Shown one piece after another: positions 7,733-17,584 of a stretch of DNA of 42,565 nt. This DNA comes from UBA6054 sp964522095 (GTDB taxonomy: Bacteria > Planctomycetota > Phycisphaerae > Phycisphaerales > UBA1924). Below the pieces are notes generated by a model, which saw nothing but the letters and a program-made list of their open reading frames with translations, did not search any database and was not told the origin of the DNA. The stretch lies in assembly GCA_964522095.1 (NCBI GenBank), contig CAZFSO010000012.1, positions 1-42,565 of the forward strand, in the 5' to 3' direction. Every line of letters begins with the position of its first letter. Positions within the stretch are counted from its first letter, which is position 1. The position numbers and the translations under genes were made by a program.

Positions 7733-7804
7733 TCGGCCCGCCCGCGCACGGAGCGGCGCGGGGCTGTGCAGGGCCGGGGGGCGGGGGGCCGGTGCGGCGG
7801 CGGC

Positions 7805-9319
7805 TCAGACCGCCTGGGCCGGCTTGGCGGCTTGCGTGAACATGGGCATCTGGTTCTTCGCGACGACCTCCCCGGCGACGGGGTGGTCCACGTCGATGCG
7901 GTAGTCGCCCGAGAAGCACGCGGTGCAGTACGAGGCCGCGTCCTGCTTCATGACCGACAGCATGCCCTCCTGCGAGAGGAAGGCCAGCGAGTCGACGCCC
8001 AGGAAGCGTCGGATGTCCTCGACCGTGCGCCCGTGCGCGATCAACTGGTCGCGGGTGGCGAAGTCGACGCCGAAGTGGCACGGGTGGCGGATGGGCGGGC
8101 AGGAGATGCGCAGGTGGATCTCGGTGGCGCCGGCGTCGCGGATCTGCTTCATCTTCTCGCGGGTTGTGGTGCCGCGGACGATCGAGTCGTCGACGACCAC
8201 GACGCGCCTGCCGGCGACGATCTCGGCGACGACGTTGAGTTTGAGGCGGACCGCGGCGCGCCGTTCGTGCTGGGTGGGCTTGATGAATGTCCGCCCGACG
8301 TAGCGGTTGGGCACGATGCCCTCGCGGTAGGGCAGGCCGGAGACGCTCGAATACCCGTTGGCCGCCGAGCGCCCGGAGTCGGGCATGGGCATCACGAAGT
8401 CCGCGTCGGCGGGCGCCTCGCGGGCGAGCACCCGGCCGAGGTTCTCGCGGGCGACCTGCACCGACTGGCCGAAGACGGTGCTGGCGGGCGAGGCGAAGTA
8501 CACGTGCTCGAAGACGCACATCGCCAGGCGCTCGGCGGGCGGGGCGTAGCGCCGGGACTCGACGCCGGAGTCCGACAGCGTGACGATCTCGCCCGGCTCG
8601 ACCTCGCGGACGAACTCGGCGCCCATCACGTCGAGCGCGACGGTCTCGGACGCGACGCAGTCGCGCCCGCCCGGCAGGCGTCCGAGCACCAGCGGGCGCC
8701 AGCCCCACGGGTCGCGGGCGGCCTCGATCCGGTCGGGGAAGAGCACGACCAGCGAGAAGGCGCCCTGGAGTTTGCGCAGCGTGGCGGCCAGGGGGTCCGG
8801 GGTGTTGCGCTGCTCGGGCGAGGCGAGCAGGTGGACGATGACCTCGGTGTCGGAGGTGGTGTGGAACAGGCGTCCCTGCTCGGCGAAGACGCGCCGCCAG
8901 GCGTGGCCGTTGACCAGGTTGCCGTTGTGGCCCAGGGCGACGGGCCCGTCGACGGTGGTTTCGAGCAGCGGCTGGGCGTTGCAGCTCTTCGAGCCGCCGG
9001 CGGTGGAGTAGCGGTTGTGGCCGATGGCCCCGCCGGTGGCGGTCGCCGCGCGCCCGCCCTCGGGGACGAGCCGGGCCAGTTCGAGGTGCTCGATGACGCG
9101 GGGCGCGAAGACCTCGGGCACCAAGCCCATGCCGGTGTGCGAGTCGAGATCGACCCCGTTGGACACGGCGATGCCGGCTGACTCCTGGCCGCGGTGCTGC
9201 TGGGCGAACAGGCCCAGGTAGGTCAGACGCACGGCGTCGGGGTCGCCCCACACGCCGATGACCCCGCATTTGTCCTTGGGTCGGTCGTCCAGCACCGTCA
9301 ATGAGACGTGTTTGGCCAT
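7805..9319 (-). CDS. purF: Amidophosphoribosyltransferase
   Basis: First committed enzyme of purine synthesis: glutamine and PRPP give 5-phosphoribosylamine. The 504-residue protein has an N-terminal glutamine amidotransferase (Ntn) domain whose nucleophile is expected to be Cys18 after removal of a 17-residue propeptide (KDKCGVIGVWG). The PRPP loop is VVVVDDSIVRGTT (about 373-385). Cysteines at 268, 407 or 414, and 465/468 (CTAC) match the four ligands of the [4Fe-4S] cluster in the Bacillus-type enzyme, so this is the Fe-S, propeptide-processed class. The ATG at 9319 is the first start compatible with the family length. There is no good Shine-Dalgarno. It is convergent with the PpiD-like gene and separated from the upstream subtilase gene by a terminator. 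Confidence 0.97.
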   Translation of the reverse strand: MAKHVSLTVLDDRPKDKCGVIGVWGDPDAVRLTYLGLFAQQHRGQESAGIAVSNGVDLDSHTGMGLVPEVFAPRVIEHLELARLVPEGGRAATATGGAIGHNRYSTAGGSKSCNAQPLLETTVDGPVALGHNGNLVNGHAWRRVFAEQGRLFHTTSDTEVIVHLLASPEQRNTPDPLAATLRKLQGAFSLVVLFPDRIEAARDPWGWRPLVLGRLPGGRDCVASETVALDVMGAEFVREVEPGEIVTLSDSGVESRRYAPPAERLAMCVFEHVYFASPASTVFGQSVQVARENLGRVLAREAPADADFVMPMPDSGRSAANGYSSVSGLPYREGIVPNRYVGRTFIKPTQHERRAAVRLKLNVVAEIVAGRRVVVVDDSIVRGTTTREKMKQIRDAGATEIHLRISCPPIRHPCHFGVDFATRDQLIAHGRTVEDIRRFLGVDSLAFLSQEGMLSVMKQDAASYCTACFSGDYRIDVDHPVAGEVVAKNQMPMFTQAAKPAQAV

Positions 9320-9355
9320 GTCAGGGATGGTATGCCGAGCGCTCCGCGGGGCATG

Positions 9356-9392
9356 AAAAAACCGGCCGGACGCACGGGGCGCCCGGCCGGTT
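9356..9392 (-). terminator. Intrinsic terminator after the subtilase gene
   Basis: On the minus strand a 10-bp perfect stem, AACCGGCCGG (9383-9392) pairing with CCGGCCGGTT (9360-9369), can be extended by three more pairs past one mismatch, and is followed by six T (9361-9356). It lies 37 nt beyond the subtilase stop and 37 nt before the purF start, so it separates the two units. Confidence 0.88.
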
Positions 9393-9428
9393 GAGTGGTT
9401 CTCCAAGCGTGCTCCCGAACCTTGGGGG

Positions 9429-12400
9429 TCAGGGGCAGCCGGCGGCGTAGAAGTCCAGGTAGGCGAGCAGGTCGAACAGGTCGACCTTCCCGTACGGCGC
9501 CGCCAGGTCGGCGGCGGGGTCCTCGGTGCTGAAGGCGTCGACGAAGGCCAGGAGGTCGAAGAGGTCGGCCTGGCCGTCGAGCGGCGTCTCGAAGTCGGCC
9601 GGGCACGCGTTGAAGGGGACGATCGCCGTGAAGACGACGTCGTCGACGTTCCAGCCGCAGTAGGTCACCGAGTTGTCCGTCGTGCCCATGACCCAGCGGA
9701 CGCGGACGTCGGACTGGTCGTCGGCCACGCCGGAGATGTCGTAGGTCTGGCGGGTCCAGCCGGGGTCGGTGAACGACGGGCCGCTGTGCTGCCAGACGGT
9801 CTGCCACGCGCCGCCGCCGACCGAGATCTCCAGGGCGGCCTGGTCGTAACTGGAACTCTCAACGCCGAGCCAGCGGCTGAACTCCAGGGTCACGTCGGTC
9901 ATGCCCGTGAAGTCGAGGCTGCCCGAGGTGAGGAACTGGCGCTGCATGTTGTTGGTGTAGGCGCCGGAGAGGTTGTAGCCGTACACGTTCTGCCCGGTGT
10001 GGCCCGAGGACGGGTCGCCGGCGCTGCCGGTCGGCTGGCCGAAGGCCCAGGCGCCGGTGGTCGCCCAGCCGGGGTTGGAGTCGTCGACCAGGAACTCGTA
10101 GACCGCCTGCGGGCCGCCCACGGTGACGCTGACCGTGGCGACGTTGGACGGTCCGCCCTCGGGCGGCGCTCCGCCGTCGTTGGCGGCGTAGGTGAAGGCG
10201 TCCTGGCCCTGCGAGTTCAGCGCCGGGCGGTACTCGACCAGGTTGGACCCGCCCGCGAGGGGGTGGGGCGTCGACTGGATCGGCGCGCCCGTCAGCAGGT
10301 CGACCAGCACCCCCGACTCGGGCAGGCTGAGGACCGAGTACGAGAGCGGCCCGGGCTCGCCGTCGTCGGCCGCGTCGAGCGCGATGGTGACGGGCGCGTT
10401 GACCTCGGTCTGGACGCTGATGTCACCGGCGAAGGGCGGGCGCGGCCCGCAGGAGCCGTAGGAGTCCAGGATGCTGGGGTAGAAGTCCGGGCTGAGGCCC
10501 TCGCCGGCGGAGAGGCCGATGATGGCGTCCTGCACGGCGATGCCGAGGTAACTGATGGCGATGCGCCCGTCGAAGAACAGTTCGATCTGGAAGGTGTTGC
10601 TGTTGGTGGTGTTGTACTCACGCACGCCGACGTAGGAGACGACCGCGCGGTCGGAGAGCTGCTTCCAACTGACCGTGCCGCCGGAGGACGGGTTGAGGTC
10701 GTCGAACAGGGCCGAGACGCGCGGCATCGAGAAGTGCGCGGACAGGGATTCGGAGTAGGTCGAGTCACCCGAGCCGAAGGTCACGTAGCCGTTGGGCCCG
10801 ACGTAGAAGCCGGTGTAGGACTCGCCGTACAGCGACACCTCGGCGCCGCCGCTGAGCGTGACGGACTGGGGCTGATCGTCGCCCAAGGGAAGGACGACGC
10901 CGCCGGCGGGGTCGACCGGGAGTTGGCCCAAGAGCGGCTCGACGCACGCGGCGTAGAAGTCAAAGGTCCCGTTGGGCCGGAACTCGATCCGCTTGTTCTG
11001 CAGGCTGATGCCCGAGGTGAACTGCTCGGTGAAGAAGTCCGGGATCTCGGGCGTGGTGAACGAGTAGCCCGCGCCGGCGTTGTCGTCGCTTGAGGCGTTG
11101 CCCGCGGCGTCGACGGCGGCCGAGACGACGAAGTGGTAGGTCGTGTCGTCCTGCAGGCCGGGGATCAGGACCGAGTGGCTGGTGCCCAGGCTGCCCGAAG
11201 AGACGGACCCGTTCAGGGCGCCCATCGACTCGCCGTAGGCCACGGTCACCGTGGTCGGCTCGTCTGTCTCGATCTCGACGGTGGCCTCGCGGGGCTGGAC
11301 GTCGGAGGCGTAGGCCGAGGTGACGACCGGCGGCGTGCAGTCCACCAGGACGCTGCGCGACACGACCACCGCCTGGCCCTCGCCGTTGTCGGCGTCGACG
11401 TAGGTCACGGTGACCTCGTCGCCGGGCGCGACGAGCAGGTCGGCGCCGGGGGTTGACGAGTAGGTGAACGAGCCGAGGAAGGCGGCCGACTCGGCGGCGG
11501 TCTCGGCCAGGTCGATCGTCACGCCGCCGGGCTGGCTGGTGGACGAGACGAGGACCTGGGTGAAGTCGACGTCGGAGTCGGAGAGGTTCAGGTCGCAGTC
11601 GATGACCTGCACGTTCACGCTGCCCTCGCAGGGCAGCACGGTGGCGCCGAGCGACACCAGGCCGGCCGAGGAGCAGTTGACCAGGTAGCCGTTGGAAGCG
11701 GCGCCGAAGGTCTGGCTGGGCCCGTCGGCGACGTTGAACCCGGCGACCTCGACGGTGTACCCGCCGGGCAGTGGGTTGTCGACGACGACCTGCTCGATGT
11801 TGTTCACGCCGTCACGGGCGGTGCGCACGGCCGGGGCGCCGGGGTTGGCGGGGTTGAGGGTCCAGGGCATGTGGACGGACCCGTCCGGGCCGATGACGCG
11901 CAGGTCGAGGTCGTTGACGAGCACCGGGTTGACGTTGGGCACGCCGGATGGGTCGTCCCAGGCGATCGTGACCTTCAGTTCGGAATCCTCCGGGCCGACG
12001 ATGACCACGAAGCGGTAGACCTCGCCCTGGCCGACCTCGGCCTCGACGACGTTCTCGGCCATGACGGTGTCCACGGCGTCGGGCGCGCGGACGGAGCCGT
12101 AGCCGTACTGGTAGTCCGGGCCGGGGTTGCCTCGATCCTGGGCCGAGTTGGCGAGGATGGCCTTGAGGGTGGCGTTGCGCGGGTCGGGCGTGCCGGGGAA
12201 GGACAGGCGCCACTGCTCGAGGATGAGCGCAGCGATACCGGTGACGGTGGGCGCGGCCATGGAGGTGCCGCACTTGGTGGTGTACGAGCCCGAGGAACTC
12301 AGGGAGGTGACGCCGAAGTCGCCCCCGGCCTGGCAGCCGGGCGCGGAGACGTCGGGCTTGATCCGTCCGTCGTCGACCGGGCCCCAGGACGAGAACGAAC

Positions 12401-13784
12401 TGGTCAGGTCGGTGTCGGAATCGACCGAGCCGACCGCGATGTGGTTCTTGGCGCCGGCGGGGGGCGCGGTGGAGTAGAAGTCGCCGTGGCCTTCGACGTC
12501 GCAGCGGGAGCCCTGGCGCTCGTTGCCGTTGGCCCACACGATGCGGAAGGGGCTGCCCCCGATCGAGCCGCGGGCGATGGCGTCGATCAGGGCGCTCGTG
12601 GCGCCGTAGTTGCCCTGCCACTCGCAGGGGTACCCGTTGGGCTCGGTGTTGGTGCCGATGGAGTTGTTGGAGACGTGGGCGTTGAACTGGGTAATGGCTG
12701 CGGTGTAGTCGGCTTCGAGGTCGCCCGGGTCGGTGTAGAGGAAGCCGGGGGAGAGCCCGCCGGGCTGCTCGAAGCCGTAGGAGATGATGTGCACGCCGGG
12801 GGCCATGCCGCGGTGGTTGGCGTTGCCCGCGCCCGAGCCGCCGACGGTGCCGGCGACGTGGGTGGCGTGGTCGGAGGTTCCGGAGGTGTCCGAGGGGCCG
12901 ACGGTCAGGCGTCCGGCGAGGTCGCCGTGGTTGGCGACCGCGCCGCCGTCGTACACCAGCACGTTGACGCCCGTGCCGTCGAGCGCGTACGGGGCGCTGT
13001 TGACGGTGTCCACGCCGGTCAGCACGCGGTTCTGGGCGTTGACCTCCTGCAGGGCGGGCAGCGGGGGCTCGATCCACATGACGGCGTCGTCGGCCGCCAA
13101 CGCCTGCACGCGCGAGGCCCGGGCGTGCACGACCGCGGCGTTGATCGAGCGCACGCGCGAGACGACCTGCCCGCCCACGCCCGCGGCGACACGGTCCGGG
13201 TCCGCGGCGAGGTCCGCGTCACGGTGGAACATGACGACCGTGGCGACCACGGGGTCGGCCTCGGCCTTGCGCAGTTCCTCCATGGAGATCACGCCCTCGT
13301 CGTACCGGGCGCGGATCTTCTCCGGCGGCTCGCCGACGATCGTCCAGGCGCGGACCCGGCCGTCGAGAACGTCCGCGTGCATCTTGCGGGTCGCGTCGAT
13401 GGCCCGCACCGAGAGCACGCCCGAGCGTGCGGCCGCGTCCGCGTTGGCGGCAGCGCCGACGCTGGCGAAATACGAGGTCCCGCCGATGGGGCTGAGCAGT
13501 TCGATGCCGGCACGACGCAGCGCGGCGCGGTCGGCCGGGGTCACGGGCCGGTCCAGCGTGATCTGCACGCGCCGGGCCTCGGGGCGGGCGGCGAGTTGCG
13601 TGACCGCCTGGCGGACCTGGGCGGGCGACATGGCGCCGACCTGGTCGATCATGCCGTTGCTCCACCGGATGGTGGATCGCAGGGCGGTTGGCTGGGCTTC
13701 GGCCGCGATCGCGGATCCGGCGAGCACCGAGAGCGTGCAGGCCAGTCCCGCGGCCGCAAGGCCACGGCGGGGGTGTGATGACAT
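9429..13784 (-). CDS. Secreted multidomain subtilisin-like serine protease (S8) with GC-type dockerin-like tail
   Basis: Exported protease of 1451 residues. A signal peptide (about 1-28) is followed by a prodomain-like region (about 45-250). The S8 catalytic domain has Asp279 (VLVYDGG), His306 (SDHATHVAGT), oxyanion Asn421 (WANGNE) and Ser508 (CGTSMAAP), so the triad is complete. Downstream come a P-domain/jelly-roll-like region, a fibronectin-III-like module (from about TPPVVTSAYASDV), a nidogen-like segment (GFYVGPNGYVTFG), an Ig/cadherin-like repeat and a beta-rich module. The last 60 residues hold two FDLLA-type EF-hand-like repeats between CPADF and GCP, the tail found on many Phycisphaerales secreted proteins and thought to anchor or sort them. 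The ATG at 13784 has GGGAG 6 nt upstream. Likely role: degradation of extracellular protein. Substrate and tail function are inferred. Confidence 0.93.
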   Translation of the reverse strand: MSSHPRRGLAAAGLACTLSVLAGSAIAAEAQPTALRSTIRWSNGMIDQVGAMSPAQVRQAVTQLAARPEARRVQITLDRPVTPADRAALRRAGIELLSPIGGTSYFASVGAAANADAAARSGVLSVRAIDATRKMHADVLDGRVRAWTIVGEPPEKIRARYDEGVISMEELRKAEADPVVATVVMFHRDADLAADPDRVAAGVGGQVVSRVRSINAAVVHARASRVQALAADDAVMWIEPPLPALQEVNAQNRVLTGVDTVNSAPYALDGTGVNVLVYDGGAVANHGDLAGRLTVGPSDTSGTSDHATHVAGTVGGSGAGNANHRGMAPGVHIISYGFEQPGGLSPGFLYTDPGDLEADYTAAITQFNAHVSNNSIGTNTEPNGYPCEWQGNYGATSALIDAIARGSIGGSPFRIVWANGNERQGSRCDVEGHGDFYSTAPPAGAKNHIAVGSVDSDTDLTSSFSSWGPVDDGRIKPDVSAPGCQAGGDFGVTSLSSSGSYTTKCGTSMAAPTVTGIAALILEQWRLSFPGTPDPRNATLKAILANSAQDRGNPGPDYQYGYGSVRAPDAVDTVMAENVVEAEVGQGEVYRFVVIVGPEDSELKVTIAWDDPSGVPNVNPVLVNDLDLRVIGPDGSVHMPWTLNPANPGAPAVRTARDGVNNIEQVVVDNPLPGGYTVEVAGFNVADGPSQTFGAASNGYLVNCSSAGLVSLGATVLPCEGSVNVQVIDCDLNLSDSDVDFTQVLVSSTSQPGGVTIDLAETAAESAAFLGSFTYSSTPGADLLVAPGDEVTVTYVDADNGEGQAVVVSRSVLVDCTPPVVTSAYASDVQPREATVEIETDEPTTVTVAYGESMGALNGSVSSGSLGTSHSVLIPGLQDDTTYHFVVSAAVDAAGNASSDDNAGAGYSFTTPEIPDFFTEQFTSGISLQNKRIEFRPNGTFDFYAACVEPLLGQLPVDPAGGVVLPLGDDQPQSVTLSGGAEVSLYGESYTGFYVGPNGYVTFGSGDSTYSESLSAHFSMPRVSALFDDLNPSSGGTVSWKQLSDRAVVSYVGVREYNTTNSNTFQIELFFDGRIAISYLGIAVQDAIIGLSAGEGLSPDFYPSILDSYGSCGPRPPFAGDISVQTEVNAPVTIALDAADDGEPGPLSYSVLSLPESGVLVDLLTGAPIQSTPHPLAGGSNLVEYRPALNSQGQDAFTYAANDGGAPPEGGPSNVATVSVTVGGPQAVYEFLVDDSNPGWATTGAWAFGQPTGSAGDPSSGHTGQNVYGYNLSGAYTNNMQRQFLTSGSLDFTGMTDVTLEFSRWLGVESSSYDQAALEISVGGGAWQTVWQHSGPSFTDPGWTRQTYDISGVADDQSDVRVRWVMGTTDNSVTYCGWNVDDVVFTAIVPFNACPADFETPLDGQADLFDLLAFVDAFSTEDPAADLAAPYGKVDLFDLLAYLDFYAAGCP

Positions 13785-13942
13785 CGAGGACTCCCAAGAG
13801 CGGACAGACGGCCCGAGGGCCGGGGCATACGCACTGCCCGGCCGACGGTGCGCCCATGGTCCCGAAACTCGGTCCCCGTGTCAAGAACGCACTGCCATCT
13901 TGGCGGCCGACGCGGCCCGGCCGGGGATGCGGGGACGCGGGG

Positions 13943-15751
13943 TCAAGCCCCCATGGCGGTCAGCATCGCCCGCTCGGCCCGCTCGGCGACCTCGGTCAGC
14001 GGGACCAGGTCGCCCTTGCCCGGGTCGGCGCGGAGTTTGAACTCGGCGGAGGACTCGGCGAGGGACTTGGGCGAGACGGTCAGGCGCAGGGGGATGCCGA
14101 TCAGGTCGGCGTCCTTGAACTTCGGGCCGGGGCGCTCGTCGCGGTCGTCGATCAGCACGTCGAGCCCGCGGGCGGCGAGTTGGCGGGCCAGGTCGGTGGC
14201 GCGGTCGAGCACGCCGGCCTCGTCGGGCTTGATGGTGACGATCTGGACGTGGTAGGGCGCGATGGCCGCGGGCATGACGATGCCGGCGTCGTCGTGCGAC
14301 ATCTCGACGCAGGCGGCGAGCGTGCGGGAGACGCCGATGCCGTAGCAGCCCATGAGGACCGACCGTTTCTGCTGGGCCTTGTCGAGCACGGAGAGGCCCA
14401 TGGCGTCGGAGTACTTGGCGCCGAGTTTGAAGATGTGGCCGACCTCGATGCCGCGCCGGGTCTCGAGTTGGGCGCCGGCCTCGCGGGGCGAGGGATCGCC
14501 CGCCTGGGCGTTGCGGATCGAGGCGACCTTGACCTTGCCCGCGTCGATGGCCACCCCCAGGTCGCGCCGCCAGTTGAAGCCCGTGTCGTGGTGGTCCTTC
14601 TCGTCCGAGCCGGTGGCCCAGTCCGAGCCGTTGACGGCGTCGGGGTCGACGACGAGCGTCAGGTCGATGGTGCTGACCACCCGTGGCGAGACGTAGCCGA
14701 TCACGAAGCCCGCGGCCCGGGCCTCGGCCTCCGGCGCGAGTTCGACGCCCGCGCCGACGGCGTCGCGCACCTTGCCCTCGTTGACCTCGTGGTCGCCGCG
14801 CACGACGGCCACGACCCAGCGGGGCTTCTTGCCCAGGGTGCGGAAGACCACGGACTTGAGCATCTGCGCGGGGGTGACGCCCAGGCGCTGGGCGACGCCC
14901 TCGATGCCCGGCATGTCGGGCGTGTGGTGGCGTTCGATCTCGGCGGTGGCGGCGTGGTCCCAGGTCCAGTCGCGCTCGCCGATCTCGGCCTTCTCGACGT
15001 TGGCCGCGTAGCCGGAGGCGGGGCAGACGAGGATGGTGTCCTCGCCGCTGACGCAGTTGACCATGAACTCGTGGGAGGCGGAGCCCCCGATGGGGCCGGC
15101 CTCGGCCTCGACGGCTGAGAAGTCCAGCCCGCAGCGCCGGAAGATGTTGGAGTATGCCCGGTGCATGCGGTCGTAGGTGGCGTTGAGGCCGGCCTCGCCG
15201 TCGAGTTCGAGGTGGAAGGAGTAGGCGTCCTTCATGATGAACTCGCGGCCGCGCAGCAGGCCGGCGCGGGGGCGTGCCTCGTCTCGGAACTTGGTCTGGA
15301 TCTGGTAGAGGTTCAGGGGGAACTGCTTGTAACTGGTCAGCACGCTGCGCATCAGGTCGGTGATGACTTCCTCGTGCGTCGGGCCGAGGGCCGCGACGCG
15401 CCCGTGGCGGTCCTCGACCTTGAACAGCAGGTCGCCGTAGTCCACGTCACGCCTGGTCTCGGCGAAGAGTTCGATCGGCTCGAGCGTGGGCATGAGCAGT
15501 TCGGACGCGCCGGCGGCGTCCATCTCCTCGCGGACGATCTGCGAGATCTTGCGCAGCGAGCGCCAGGCGAGCGGCAGGTAGTTGTACACGCCCGCGCCGA
15601 CGCGACGGATGTAGCCGGCCCGGACCAGGAAGACGTGGCTGGGCGTCTCGGCGTCCGACGGCGCTTCGCGGGTGGTGGGGATCAGCGTGCGGGACCACAG
15701 GTGGACCTCGCCCGTGCGCGGCGTCGACAGAGACGATTTCGTGGAAGTCAT
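13943..15751 (-). CDS. proS: Prolyl-tRNA synthetase, bacterial type
   Basis: Charges tRNA-Pro with proline. At 602 residues it is the bacterial ProRS with an inserted editing (INS/YbaK-like) domain between class II motifs 2 and 3. The N-terminus has the conserved HVFLVRAGYIRRVGAGVYNY and LGPTHEEVITDLMR segments. Motif 2 is in IQTKFRDEARPRAGLLRGRE, and motif 3 is in MGCYGIGVSRTLAAC. The editing domain occupies about residues 225-400. The C-terminal anticodon-binding domain (HVQIVTIKPDEAG...RDERPGPKFKDADLIGIP) follows. No zinc-binding extension is present. It is read in the same direction as the QueC-like gene upstream (66-nt gap) and the subtilase downstream (158-nt gap with no clear terminator). 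Confidence 0.97.
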   Translation of the reverse strand: MTSTKSSLSTPRTGEVHLWSRTLIPTTREAPSDAETPSHVFLVRAGYIRRVGAGVYNYLPLAWRSLRKISQIVREEMDAAGASELLMPTLEPIELFAETRRDVDYGDLLFKVEDRHGRVAALGPTHEEVITDLMRSVLTSYKQFPLNLYQIQTKFRDEARPRAGLLRGREFIMKDAYSFHLELDGEAGLNATYDRMHRAYSNIFRRCGLDFSAVEAEAGPIGGSASHEFMVNCVSGEDTILVCPASGYAANVEKAEIGERDWTWDHAATAEIERHHTPDMPGIEGVAQRLGVTPAQMLKSVVFRTLGKKPRWVVAVVRGDHEVNEGKVRDAVGAGVELAPEAEARAAGFVIGYVSPRVVSTIDLTLVVDPDAVNGSDWATGSDEKDHHDTGFNWRRDLGVAIDAGKVKVASIRNAQAGDPSPREAGAQLETRRGIEVGHIFKLGAKYSDAMGLSVLDKAQQKRSVLMGCYGIGVSRTLAACVEMSHDDAGIVMPAAIAPYHVQIVTIKPDEAGVLDRATDLARQLAARGLDVLIDDRDERPGPKFKDADLIGIPLRLTVSPKSLAESSAEFKLRADPGKGDLVPLTEVAERAERAMLTAMGA

Positions 15752-15817
15752 GGTCGCGGATCGTACGCCGCGGGGCGCGCCGTGCGGCCCGTTCGGCGGG
15801 CGGATCGGGCGGGCGGA

Positions 15818-16477
15818 TCAGGCGGTCCGCGTCAGGCGCGGGGCGGGCGCGGGGCCCGCGGGCATCGCGGCCAGTTCCCGCCAGCGGGCGGCGGCCGCTC
15901 GCACGCCGGAGTCGTCGGCGTCCGCGGCCCACCAGCATGACTCGCTGGGCACGGACAGGTCGCGGGCCAGGTCGATCAGTTGCTCGTCGTCGAAGTCCAC
16001 CAGGGGCGTGACGATCTGGCACGCCGGGGTCTCCGGCAGGTCGAGGGACGCCAGACGTGAGACCAGGGCGGCCCGGTCGACCTCTCGGGCGACCAGCCCC
16101 ACCGGGCAGTCGCCCTCGGGCGACAGGTCGGCGGCGCGGACCGGGAAGAGCACCGAGTCGCAGCCCAGGTTGCGGGCCAGGCGGGCCGCGGCCAGGAGCA
16201 GGTCGGAGAGTTCGGCGAAGGCCCCGTCCGGCCCGGGCTCGACGACCAGTTCCTCGCCCAGGGCGCGGGCGCCGTAGACGCCCGCGTGGCGGGCGACGGC
16301 CTTGTGGACCAGCGGCATGGCGTCGTCGGCGCCGGGGCGCCACCAGGCGGGCACGACCACGGGCGCGGGGCCCTGCCCGCCCCACCGCTCGCCCGCCAGC
16401 GCGACGCTGACCAGCGACGCCAGGTCGGCGTCGTCAAGGATGAGGTACCGGGCTTCGGGCAGGGTCGGGACGAGCAT
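15818..16477 (-). CDS. QueC/ExsB-like protein lacking the PP-loop (degenerate)
   Basis: Protein of 219 residues that I align by eye to 7-cyano-7-deazaguanine synthase (QueC). The match is best from residue 90 on. LLLAAARLARNLGCDSVLF followed by ADLSPEGDCPVG corresponds to QueC's helix plus VNAVDYSGYPDCR region. IVTPLVDFDDEQLIDLAR followed by VPSESCWW corresponds to its TPLIDLSKAEI...TWSCY region. The N-terminal ATP-binding SGGxDS loop is replaced by ILDDADLAS, and the C-terminal CGxCxxC zinc site is absent; only Cys181 of that region remains. Synthase activity is therefore unlikely. It may be a non-catalytic paralogue or have a new role. The ATG at 16477 is chosen over a TTG at 16510. It is read in the direction of proS. 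The family assignment is inference and needs a profile search. Confidence 0.5.
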   Translation of the reverse strand: MLVPTLPEARYLILDDADLASLVSVALAGERWGGQGPAPVVVPAWWRPGADDAMPLVHKAVARHAGVYGARALGEELVVEPGPDGAFAELSDLLLAAARLARNLGCDSVLFPVRAADLSPEGDCPVGLVAREVDRAALVSRLASLDLPETPACQIVTPLVDFDDEQLIDLARDLSVPSESCWWAADADDSGVRAAAARWRELAAMPAGPAPAPRLTRTA

Positions 16478-16609
16478 GACCCAGAGTCTATCGGACCTCG
16501 AAGCCGGCAAACATCAATCCGGGGGGCCTTGGGGGGTTCGCCTGGGCGGCGGCGCCGCAATTGAGCGTTTCCTCCCGGCACGGCCTGCGCGGTGGCGGGA
16601 CTTGGCGGT

Positions 16610-17580
<971 letters not shown>

Positions 17581-17584
<4 letters not shown>

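Noticed and set aside
9786..11093. Long plus-strand frames opposite the subtilase gene (also at 11871-13778)
   Set aside because: The opposite frame encodes a protein with a full catalytic triad. The plus-strand frames are compositionally skewed shadows with no recognised motif.
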